From contig DUSQ01000068.1 in the NCBI GenBank assembly GCA_012842545.1, positions 1 to 18,727 on the forward strand: a DNA stretch of 18,727 nucleotides, written 5' to 3'. Shown here piece by piece: positions 6,920 to 13,050 of this stretch (position 1 is the stretch's first letter; each line of letters opens with the position of its first letter). The DNA comes from Coprothermobacter sp. GTDB lineage: Bacteria > Coprothermobacterota > Coprothermobacteria > Coprothermobacterales > Coprothermobacteraceae. The notes below the pieces were generated by a model, which saw nothing but the letters and a program-made list of their open reading frames with translations, was not told the DNA's origin and made no database searches. A program made the translations under genes and the position numbers.

Positions 6920-6956
6920 ATTATACCCGCATACCCCGTGGGGTATGCGGGTATAA
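6920..6956 (-). promoter_or_regulatory. Promoter with nested palindromic operator for the disulfide oxidoreductase gene
   Basis: A perfect inverted repeat with 17-bp arms, TTATACCCGCATACCCC (6921-6937) and its complement (6940-6956), has a 2-nt centre. It contains an inner ATACCCC-GT-GGGGTAT site and outer TATACCC/GGGTATA half-sites, 8 bp out of register with the inner ones. On the minus strand a perfect TATAAT (6925-6920) overlaps the outer arm, the same arrangement as at 3413-3439. The hairpin could also end transcripts from the EF-G-like gene, though no strong T-run follows. Confidence 0.82.
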
Positions 6957-6984
6957 ACTAACTCCTCTCGCTGAAGGAAGTCGT

Positions 6985-8973
6985 TTATTCAGCTTTTTCT
7001 TTCTCTAAAATGGCTTTACGTTTTTCAATAATTTGCTCAGCAATGTTGGGTGGTACTTCTTCGTAACGAACAAATTCCATGTTATAGGTGCCGCGCCCTC
7101 CGGTTATGGACATGAAATCCTTTGCGTATTCGATGATCTCCGCATAAGGTACCTCAGCAGTGATCACTTGCCATTTTCCCTCAGCACTGATGCCAAGTAC
7201 TCTACCTCGGCGAGCGTTAATGTCGCCCATGATGTCACCAACCAGATCCTCCGGAACCTTTATGGTGATTTTGTAAATCGGTTCCAAGAGTATGGGTTTT
7301 GCATTCATAAAGGCTTCTTGGAAAGCCAAAGAGCCAGCTATTTGGAAAGCCATATCCGAAGAATCTACTGGGTGGTATTTTCCATCAAACAACTTTACGT
7401 GCACATCCACAACCGGGTATCCAGCGATTACGCCTCTACTCATACGTTCACGAATGCCTTTATCCACGGAAGGTATGTAGTTGCTTGGTATGGCGCCACC
7501 GAAAATAGCATCTTCAAATTCATAGCCTGCCGAGCGTTCGGTAGGCCAAATCTCAATGAACACTACTCCGTATTGACCATGGCCACCTGTTTGCTTCACA
7601 TATCTTCCTTGTGCTTGGGCTCGCCCTTTTATGGTTTCTCTGTAAGGTACTTCTCGGGGTGCTAAGGTTACCTCAACGTGGTAACGATCGCGAAGTTTAC
7701 CCAGGATGGCGTTCAACTGCATTTCCCCCTGAGCCTCGATAACTGTCTGTTTCATTTCGCGGTCGTAGAACACTATGAAAGAAGGATCTTCTGCCTGTAT
7801 CTTGTGTAAGCTACTGAGCAACTTCTCTTGATCTGATTTTGTTTTAGGTTCTATGGCTTTTGGCAAAAGGGGTTGAGGTATGTCAAGCCGTGGTGCATCC
7901 ACTTTAACGTTTGGCGTGCAGAGCAGGGAATTAGTTGCTAATTCTTCCACCTTTACTATGGCGCCAATATCGGGAGCTTCAATTGCTTCAGTATCAACTA
8001 TTTTCTTTCCCACAATGAAAGAAACCTTGGGTACGGTTATCAACTGTTCAGTATCGGGATTCCAGAGCTGTGCTCCAGTGGTTAACGAACCTTTCAACAT
8101 TTTTATAACGCTTATGCGACCCACATACGGGTCCATGTAGGTTTTCAAAACTATGCCCACGGTATCAGCATCGGGCAATTCAGGCGCTGGTAGGGGAGAC
8201 ACATTTTCTGAAATGAAATTCAGGAGGTCCTCCAACCCACTCTCATCGATGCATGAACCTACCATTATCGGGAAGAAAACTCCACTCGCCATGGCGCTCT
8301 TAAAACACTTGCTAAGCTCTTCCTGGGTTATTTCCTCTCCAGACAAATACTTTTCTAACACGGAATCATCAGCTTCTGCCACTGCGTCCAAAACCATTTC
8401 TTTGTACTCAGCTGCGGTGTTCATTAGTTCTTCTGGTAGGGCTGACAAATCGTCAAACACGCTAACTACCTTGTCATTAGCTCGCACAGATAAAGGAGCA
8501 GCCCTGTTGGAAAGCATGGAGCGTATTTGATCTACTATCCTGTCTTGATCTGCTTCTGGTTTGTCCATCTTGTTTACAAAGAATAATGCTGGTTTCTTCT
8601 GTTCCAAGTTTACATAGTAATCCCAAAGCATTTCTGTGGTCACACCAATATCAGATGAGCCGTCTACGACGAATAGCACTGCGTCAGAAAACTTGATTGC
8701 TGACATGGAATCCACTTTAAAGTCCAAAAAACCTGGTGTATCCAAAAAGTTGATCTTCACGTTTTTCCAAACCAGAGGTTCCACTGTCAAATTGATGGAA
8801 ATTTGTTTCTCTTGTTCAAAGGGGTCGAAATCACTCACTGTGTTTTTCGACTCAACCTTTCCGGGCTTGTCGATTACCCCTGCTTTCGCTAGTAAGTTCT
8901 CTACAAGCGTTGTTTTACCGCTTTTAACCGACCCCACTACGGCAACAGAAATTGTTTTTTCAGATAACCCCAT
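6985..8973 (-). CDS. Elongation factor G-like GTPase (EF-G paralogue)
   Basis: Translational GTPase of 662 residues with all five EF-G domains, slightly shorter than canonical EF-G (about 690-700). G1 is GSVKSGKTT (14-22), G3 is DTPGFLDF (78-85), G4 is NKMD. Domain IV has TGGHGQYG and the stretch GAIPSNYIPSVDKGIRE; domain V ends with SITGGRGTYNMEF. The catalytic His of canonical G3 (DTPGHVDF) is Phe82, as in the EF-G-like (EF-G2) subgroup, and the G1 lacks the usual GHVDAGKTT wording. It is therefore probably not the housekeeping fusA; a role in ribosome rescue or recycling, or as a stress factor, is possible but unproven. ATG 8973 follows GGAGGT. It lies 39 nt after argR on the same strand, probably co-transcribed. 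Confidence 0.9.
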   Translation of the reverse strand: MGLSEKTISVAVVGSVKSGKTTLVENLLAKAGVIDKPGKVESKNTVSDFDPFEQEKQISINLTVEPLVWKNVKINFLDTPGFLDFKVDSMSAIKFSDAVLFVVDGSSDIGVTTEMLWDYYVNLEQKKPALFFVNKMDKPEADQDRIVDQIRSMLSNRAAPLSVRANDKVVSVFDDLSALPEELMNTAAEYKEMVLDAVAEADDSVLEKYLSGEEITQEELSKCFKSAMASGVFFPIMVGSCIDESGLEDLLNFISENVSPLPAPELPDADTVGIVLKTYMDPYVGRISVIKMLKGSLTTGAQLWNPDTEQLITVPKVSFIVGKKIVDTEAIEAPDIGAIVKVEELATNSLLCTPNVKVDAPRLDIPQPLLPKAIEPKTKSDQEKLLSSLHKIQAEDPSFIVFYDREMKQTVIEAQGEMQLNAILGKLRDRYHVEVTLAPREVPYRETIKGRAQAQGRYVKQTGGHGQYGVVFIEIWPTERSAGYEFEDAIFGGAIPSNYIPSVDKGIRERMSRGVIAGYPVVDVHVKLFDGKYHPVDSSDMAFQIAGSLAFQEAFMNAKPILLEPIYKITIKVPEDLVGDIMGDINARRGRVLGISAEGKWQVITAEVPYAEIIEYAKDFMSITGGRGTYNMEFVRYEEVPPNIAEQIIEKRKAILEKEKAE

Positions 8974-9012
8974 ACCGGAAAACCTCCATTTTTAAGGCTT
9001 TGTTAACGTATC

Positions 9013-9483
9013 TTACTTCTCCATTATATCATGCAGCTTCTCCTTTATCTCGAATGCTCCTACGTCGTCTTGGGCCAGAACGAAAACCGTATCATCTCCA
9101 GCTATGCTGCCAATGGCTTTTTTTAGCTGCAAAGAATCTATGGCACGCGCTACGCTTCTTGCTGTGCCAGGAACAGTCTTTATGACTAATATGGGCGAGC
9201 GGTACTGCATGTCCAGAATACTTTTCTTCACAATGGTTACAATCCGTTCATCGATGGTTAGAGAAGTTGCTTCTGGCAGGGTGTACTCGTACGTGCCATC
9301 TGGCAAGAAAACTTTCATTGCGCCTATTTTCTTAAGGTCCCTGGAGACCGTACTTTGTGTGACTTTAAACCCTGCTTGCTTTAGTTTTTCCACCAATTCT
9401 TGCTGTGTGGATGTGGGTTCAGTCTTAATGATCTCTCGAAGCGTTTTAAGCCTTTCTGCTGTTGTTCTTTTGCTTCGTTCCAT
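9013..9483 (-). CDS. argR: Arginine repressor ArgR
   Basis: 156-residue arginine-responsive DNA-binding hexamer. The N-terminal winged helix carries the signature STVSRDLKKIGAMKV (about 44-58). The C-terminal oligomerisation/arginine-binding domain carries PGTARSVARAID (105-116) and GSIAGDDTVFVLA, with the paired Asp that contacts arginine. ATG 9483 has GGAGG 6 nt upstream. A partial ARG box overlaps its own -10 region (9500-9513), which suggests autoregulation. No arginine biosynthesis or catabolism genes are in the window; in an amino-acid fermenter it may control arginine use elsewhere. Confidence 0.96.
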   Translation of the reverse strand: MERSKRTTAERLKTLREIIKTEPTSTQQELVEKLKQAGFKVTQSTVSRDLKKIGAMKVFLPDGTYEYTLPEATSLTIDERIVTIVKKSILDMQYRSPILVIKTVPGTARSVARAIDSLQLKKAIGSIAGDDTVFVLAQDDVGAFEIKEKLHDIMEK

Positions 9484-9499
9484 GGTGTACCTCCTATTG

Positions 9500-9513
9500 G
9501 GAATATTTATACA
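9500..9513 (-). promoter_or_regulatory. argR promoter with ARG-box-like site
   Basis: On the minus strand the 14 bases TGTATAAATATTCC differ from the ARG-box form TGAATwwwwATTCA at two positions. A -10-like TATAAA (9511-9506) lies inside it, with the start predicted near 9499, so ArgR binding would block its own promoter. This is read by eye against the consensus. Confidence 0.5.
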
Positions 9514-9556
9514 TTCACTATTACATTTTACACCCCATTTGATGAATTATGAAGTG

Positions 9557-9562
9557 TATAAT
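9557..9562 (+). promoter_or_regulatory. -10 box giving a leaderless MFS transcript
   Basis: A perfect TATAAT is followed by 7 nt and then the ATG at 9570, so the predicted transcript start coincides with the start codon. No Shine-Dalgarno site precedes either ATG 9549 or ATG 9570. No convincing -35 is present. Confidence 0.5.
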
Positions 9563-9569
9563 ATGGTTA

Positions 9570-10802
9570 ATGCAAATAATCGCCGCCCTAAAGAGATACA
9601 AAACAGCATTAACTGAAAACCCTGCACCGCTACTATGGTTTTCAGTTGCAAGCTTTTTGTATTTCATGGGTTTTTCGTTTTATTTCACAGTTTTTAACTT
9701 ATATTTGTCAGAAATTGGTTTTCCTCAGTCAGTGATTGGCACAGTTCTAAGCGCACGTTCTTTTGGATCAGTTTTAATGACCATACCAGCTGCTCTAATA
9801 GTGAATAAGATAGGGTATCGTTACAACTTTTTGACTGCCATGGGTCTCGCTGTTTGTGTTCAGGTTCTCATTCTGCTAACGAAGTCTGTGCCCATGTTGG
9901 TGTTACTAGGGGGTCTTTTAGGAACAGCTGATGCCTTATTCATGATAGGTATTTCCCCGTTTATCATGGACCATACGAAAGAGGAATACAGGAACGAACT
10001 TTTCTCTTTGAACAATGCATTGCAGACATTTGCTTTTGCTGGTGGTTCTTTTCTTACCTTCATATCGGGTTTCCTGGGAGTAACAGATCCCGTTGCACTT
10101 TACAGAGGAATTATGTGGACTGGTGTTTTGTGCGCATCTCTGGGAATGATAATTGTGGCTTTCAGGGTGCATACATCTTTGAGAACTTCGCTAAGCAATC
10201 CATTTACTAGGGAACGCCTTAGCAGTCTCCGTGGCTTTACTCCTTTGCTCATCGTGCTTATTGTACCAAGAACCTTAGTCGGACTCGGAGCCAGCCTCAT
10301 TATTCCTTTCATGAACCTTTATTTCAAAGACATTTTTGCTCTACCTGGTCCACAAATAGGGCTGATCTACACCTTTGGTCAGTTAGCCACTGCAGCTGGC
10401 ATGCTACTGGTTCCATTAGTGGTAAGGCGTCTGGGGAAAGTACGAACAGTGGTGATAACCGAACTTTTCTCTTTACCGTTTATGTTTATTCTCGCAAAAG
10501 CAGGTTCCCTGGCATACGCTATACCGTCTTTTCTCATTAGGCAAGCACTCATGAACATGTCTACGCCGGTTTCTCAGCAGTTCAATATGGAAATAACGCC
10601 TGTTCACTTTAGAACCATAACTAACGGTCTAATGAGTATGGGAGACAATTTATCTCGTGCTTTGGGTTCACTTATTGCTGGCTACATAATTCAATACAGA
10701 GGATATTCGTATTCTTTTTACGCAGCCATGGTTCTGTATTTCATATCTGCTATTTTCTACTATGTCTTTCTTTCTCCTTGGGATCGAAAAGCGAGTTCAT
10801 GA
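9570..10802 (+). CDS. Major facilitator superfamily transporter
   Basis: About 410 residues with roughly 12 hydrophobic segments split into two six-helix halves by a basic cytoplasmic linker (about residues 205-225, TSLRTSLSNPFTRERLSSLR). The loop after helix 2 has NKIGYRYN, the position of the MFS motif A (G-x-x-x-D-R-x-G-R) in degenerate form, and the equivalent loop in the second half reads RRLGKVRT. The substrate cannot be told; drug/metabolite efflux is as likely as uptake. I favour ATG 9570 because a TATAAT box lies at 9557-9562 and would be inside the gene if ATG 9549 were used. The last 53 bp overlap the convergent regulator gene. Confidence 0.85.
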   Translation: MQIIAALKRYKTALTENPAPLLWFSVASFLYFMGFSFYFTVFNLYLSEIGFPQSVIGTVLSARSFGSVLMTIPAALIVNKIGYRYNFLTAMGLAVCVQVLILLTKSVPMLVLLGGLLGTADALFMIGISPFIMDHTKEEYRNELFSLNNALQTFAFAGGSFLTFISGFLGVTDPVALYRGIMWTGVLCASLGMIIVAFRVHTSLRTSLSNPFTRERLSSLRGFTPLLIVLIVPRTLVGLGASLIIPFMNLYFKDIFALPGPQIGLIYTFGQLATAAGMLLVPLVVRRLGKVRTVVITELFSLPFMFILAKAGSLAYAIPSFLIRQALMNMSTPVSQQFNMEITPVHFRTITNGLMSMGDNLSRALGSLIAGYIIQYRGYSYSFYAAMVLYFISAIFYYVFLSPWDRKASS

Positions 10803-11154
10803 GAGCTTCCAGCGTCTCAGTATGAAGGAAATGTTCCATTTTACAAGCATCTAACTCAGCAATGTCTTCAGGTGTGCCGCTTTTTATGAGTATCTCTTTT
10901 ATGGCCTCATGCCTTCTCAGGATCGCTTTTGCTTTTTCGGTACCGTCCTCAGTTAGGAATATTCTTTTGTAAGGTTCTCTTGTAACCAGCCCCTTTTCTT
11001 GTAGCTTCTTTACCATCAAGCTAACTGTTGGTTTTGCCAATCCCAGAGCCTTACAAAGTTCTGAAACAGTAACGCCTTGTTCCCTATGAGGACTGCGATA
11101 AATTGCTTCTATGATGTCTTCTTCCCGTTGTGTGGGTGCTGTCTCTTCTATCAT
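10750..11154 (-). CDS. DtxR/MntR-family metal-dependent regulator
   Basis: 134-residue metal-responsive repressor: N-terminal winged helix (VTVSELCKALGLAKPTVSLMVKKLQEKGLV, wing through FLTEDGTEKA) and a short dimerisation/metal domain (RRHEAIKEIL, then CKMEHFLHTETLEAL). The metal-ligand positions are mixed: Asp and Glu in REEDIIEAIY match MntR (D8, E11), whereas Cys-x-x-Glu-His matches DtxR/IdeR (C102, E105, H106). It lacks the C-terminal SH3-like domain, as in MntR. Iron or manganese is therefore undecided. The only ATG near the family N-terminus is 11154; it has no Shine-Dalgarno site but does have TAAAAT 9 nt upstream, so the mRNA is probably near-leaderless. No metal transporter is adjacent. 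Confidence 0.9.
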   Translation of the reverse strand: MIEETAPTQREEDIIEAIYRSPHREQGVTVSELCKALGLAKPTVSLMVKKLQEKGLVTREPYKRIFLTEDGTEKAKAILRRHEAIKEILIKSGTPEDIAELDACKMEHFLHTETLEALMNSLFDPKEKERHSRK

Positions 11155-11163
11155 GTTAAATAC

Positions 11164-11169
11164 ATTTTA
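11164..11169 (-). promoter_or_regulatory. -10 box of the DtxR-like gene
   Basis: TAAAAT on the minus strand ends 9 nt before the ATG at 11154, predicting a leader of about 2-3 nt. It is divergent from the first cold-shock promoter across 95 bp. Confidence 0.45.
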
Positions 11170-11179
11170 GCAAAAGCCC

Positions 11180-11207
11180 TTGCTTTAAGGTCTTCAAGGT
11201 GTATAAT
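11180..11207 (+). promoter_or_regulatory. Promoter of first cold-shock gene
   Basis: A perfect TATAAT (11202-11207) with a weak TTGCTT (11180-11185) 16 bp upstream. The predicted start near 11214 immediately precedes the hairpin at 11215. Confidence 0.6.
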
Positions 11208-11214
11208 GAAATTG

Positions 11215-11229
11215 CCCCTAAAATAGGGG
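11215..11229 (+). promoter_or_regulatory. 5'-terminal mRNA hairpin of first cold-shock gene
   Basis: CCCCTA (11215-11220) pairs perfectly with TAGGGG (11224-11229) around a 3-nt A loop. It would begin within 1-2 nt of the transcript 5' end and lies 20 nt before the ATG. The second cold-shock gene has a counterpart at 11536. Confidence 0.6.
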
Positions 11230-11249
11230 AAGAAAGAAGAGGTAAGAAA

Positions 11250-11453
11250 ATGTACGCAGGAACAGTTAAGTGGTTTGACGCTCAGAAAGGTTATGGGTTC
11301 ATTACCCGCGACGATGGTGAAGGAGACGTATTTGTTCACTTCTCAGCAATTGAAGGCGATGGCTTTAAGACGCTTAATGAAGGCGAGAAGGTTGAATTTG
11401 AAGTTTCCAGAGGGGCCAAGGGGCCTCAAGCAGCTCACGTTGTAAAGAAATAA
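11250..11453 (+). CDS. Cold-shock domain protein (CspA family), copy 1
   Basis: 67-residue single cold-shock domain, an OB-fold RNA/ssDNA chaperone in the cytoplasm. RNP1 is KGYGFI (13-18) and RNP2 is VFVHF (27-31); the family start GTVKWFDAQKG and end GPQAAHVV are present. ATG 11250 follows AAGAGGT; an in-frame GTG at 11199 lies upstream of the -10 box and is excluded. It is 84% identical (56 of 67 by hand count) to the next gene, with its own terminator between, so this is a tandem duplication with separate transcription. Confidence 0.96.
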   Translation: MYAGTVKWFDAQKGYGFITRDDGEGDVFVHFSAIEGDGFKTLNEGEKVEFEVSRGAKGPQAAHVVKK

Positions 11454-11478
11454 ACATTTGCAACGATAGAAGCTCGTT

Positions 11479-11507
11479 AGGGCGGCAAAAGCCGCCCTTG
11501 TTTTTTT
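11479..11507 (+). terminator. Terminator after first cold-shock gene
   Basis: GGGCGGC (11480-11486) pairs with GCCGCCC (11491-11497) around an AAAA loop, followed by TTG and a 7-T run (11501-11507). Confidence 0.92.
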
Positions 11508-11527
11508 AATAGATGTTGTTATATAAT
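11498..11527 (+). promoter_or_regulatory. Promoter of second cold-shock gene, overlapping the terminator
   Basis: TATAAT (11522-11527) has TTGTTT (11498-11503) 18 bp upstream; this -35 candidate is made from the T-tract of the preceding terminator. The predicted start is near 11534. Confidence 0.6.
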
Positions 11528-11535
11528 ATGCTCAG

Positions 11536-11549
11536 CCCCTTAAAAGGGG
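11536..11549 (+). promoter_or_regulatory. 5'-terminal mRNA hairpin of second cold-shock gene
   Basis: CCCCTT (11536-11541) pairs with AAGGGG (11544-11549) around AA. As in the first copy, it sits at the predicted 5' end, 23 nt before the ATG. The two-base loop is tight, so the real pairing may be CCCC/GGGG with a larger loop. Confidence 0.55.
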
Positions 11550-11572
11550 TAAACGTTACAGGAGGTACAAAG

Positions 11573-11776
11573 ATGTACACAGGAACAGTTAAGTGGTTTG
11601 ACGCGAAGAAGGGCTACGGGTTCATTACCCGCGATGATGGTGAAGGAGACGTATTCGTTCACTTCTCAGCAATTGAGGGAAACGGATTTAAGTCACTAGA
11701 CCAGGGTGAAAAGGTCGAGTTTGAGATCGTGAATGGTCCGAAGGGTCCTCAGGCAGCCAAAGTCGTAAAAAAGTAG
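11573..11776 (+). CDS. Cold-shock domain protein (CspA family), copy 2
   Basis: 67-residue cold-shock domain with KGYGFI (13-18) and VFVHF (27-31). It differs from copy 1 at 11 positions, mostly in the C-terminal third (IVNGPKG in place of VSRGAKG), leaving the nucleic-acid face unchanged. ATG 11573 has GGAGGT (11561-11566) upstream, a stronger site than that of copy 1. Separate promoters and terminators suggest the copies can be expressed at different levels. Confidence 0.96.
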   Translation: MYTGTVKWFDAKKGYGFITRDDGEGDVFVHFSAIEGNGFKSLDQGEKVEFEIVNGPKGPQAAKVVKK

Positions 11777-11807
11777 ACATCAAGATAGTCTGAGCTACCT
11801 ACGAGAG

Positions 11808-11854
11808 CGCCTCACGTGTGAGCATATGCAAACGCGTGAGGCGTTTCAGTTTTT
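11808..11854 (+). terminator. Terminator after second cold-shock gene
   Basis: CGCCTCACG (11808-11816) pairs with CGTGAGGCG (11835-11843), extendable inward by two pairs, with an 18-nt apical region and a short T-run (11850-11854) 6 nt after the stem. No gene is seen between this and the convergent glycosyltransferase stop at 11929. Confidence 0.75.
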
Positions 11855-11928
11855 GATGTGGTTGTTAACGTCATTGATATCGGATATTACTTAGCATCTA
11901 CTGCGACAAATGAACCATATCAACCTTT

Positions 11929-13050
11929 TTAGAACCATCTTGGCTTTTTCACATTGATGGTTCTGCCTTTCCATGAAGTGTTTCCAGTGCACCCCATTTT
12001 GATGGAGTGAAAACCAATAAAAGAGTTTACTACTATTATCAATGGGTGAAAAAGAACAACATCTCTTGGCAGTTTGTAATTGATTGTTGTTCCATGCCAA
12101 ATCAAGGTGGTCATGAATATGGTGACGATGGCCAATAATCTGTCTTGGGGCCTTGCCATGGCAATGAAGGGGTAAACTGCAACCAAGAGCATCCATGTCC
12201 ACACAAAAATCGAGGGGATTATCCGTAATGAGAAAAGGCCAAAGTAGCTCTTTGAAAGTCCATTGAAAGCTTCTTTGAAGCCGCCGTACATGCGACAGGA
12301 TACCAAGTCGGACAGGTTGTATGTGTACATTCTCAGCCCATGCCTTCGTACCAGTTTCGCTAACTCAAGATCTTCTACGATTTCTTCTTTTACAGCAGCA
12401 TGGCCACCTATTCTCTCGTATGAATGCCTCTTGAACATCATGAACTGACCGTTGGCCACACTAAGAGAGCTGAAGAAGGGCGAGAAGTAGCTAAGAAAAA
12501 GCGGGAAAATGGAGACTATGCTGTAGTTCATGAATGGAACGGTGATTTTCTCTCCAAATGAGACTACGATTTCTCTGGGGACTCCTGAAATAAAAGACAG
12601 ATCTTGCCTTTGCATTTCCTGTACCATTGTCCTGATTGTATTTGGGGAGTGAAAGGTATCTGCATCGGTGAAAACAAGAATGTCACCAGCGGATTGCAGA
12701 AAAAGCCTGTGGCAAGCCCAGTTTTTACCTGTCCAGCCTTCAGGCAAAGGATCTACTGATTCTATGACCCTAAGTCTTTCGTCAGTGTTAGCCATCGTAC
12801 TTAGTACTTTCCCTGTTTCATCTTCTGAGCCATCGTTCAATACGACAACTTCGTAGTTCGGATAATCCTGCGTTAACAAAGATTGTACGCATTTAGCAAT
12901 GTTCCCTTCTTCATTTCTGGCTGGCACCAAGATCGATACTTTTGGAAAGTTATTTGAATCTCCGTATTGCCTTGGTCTCCTGATCAAGAAAAAGTTTATT
13001 GCGGAGTTCAGCAATTGGTAAAACACGAACAGAAAGATTCCCTTCATCAT
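11929..13050 (-). CDS. Membrane-associated GT2 glycosyltransferase (CrtQ/HpnB-like)
   Basis: 373 residues. After an N-terminal membrane segment (about 4-22) comes a GT-A domain: VSILVPARNEEGNI (about 38-51), NDGSEDET, the metal-binding FTDADT (DxD), GQFMMFKR, and VEDLELAKLVRRHG with the catalytic acidic pair. Three hydrophobic segments follow near the C-terminus. This layout resembles glycosyltransferases that glycosylate carotenoids or hopanoid-type lipids at the membrane face, such as CrtQ. The ATG at 13050 shares its ATGA with the stop of the PlsY-like gene, so the two are translationally coupled. The context (acyltransferase, isoprenoid-reductase-like flavoprotein) suggests a glycolipid pathway; acceptor and sugar are unknown. 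Confidence 0.85.
   Translation of the reverse strand: MMKGIFLFVFYQLLNSAINFFLIRRPRQYGDSNNFPKVSILVPARNEEGNIAKCVQSLLTQDYPNYEVVVLNDGSEDETGKVLSTMANTDERLRVIESVDPLPEGWTGKNWACHRLFLQSAGDILVFTDADTFHSPNTIRTMVQEMQRQDLSFISGVPREIVVSFGEKITVPFMNYSIVSIFPLFLSYFSPFFSSLSVANGQFMMFKRHSYERIGGHAAVKEEIVEDLELAKLVRRHGLRMYTYNLSDLVSCRMYGGFKEAFNGLSKSYFGLFSLRIIPSIFVWTWMLLVAVYPFIAMARPQDRLLAIVTIFMTTLIWHGTTINYKLPRDVVLFHPLIIVVNSFIGFHSIKMGCTGNTSWKGRTINVKKPRWF

Noticed and set aside
7033..8995. Plus-strand frames antisense to the EF-G-like gene (7033-7665, 8153-8530, 8636-8995)
   Set aside because: No recognisable domains or ribosome-binding sites; the opposite frame is a full-length GTPase.
9104..9616. 170-codon plus-strand frame across argR
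   Set aside because: It is the complement of argR, contains no family motif, and runs across both divergent promoters into the MFS start region.
11215..11549. The CCCC/GGGG repeats before the cold-shock genes as further CsoR-type operators
   Set aside because: They lack the TATACCC/GGGTATA flanks, lie downstream of the -10 boxes rather than over them, and are better explained as RNA hairpins. Not fully excluded.
11777..11928. A small RNA or tRNA downstream of the second cold-shock gene
   Set aside because: The only structure seen is the terminator hairpin; no cloverleaf or independent promoter is evident.
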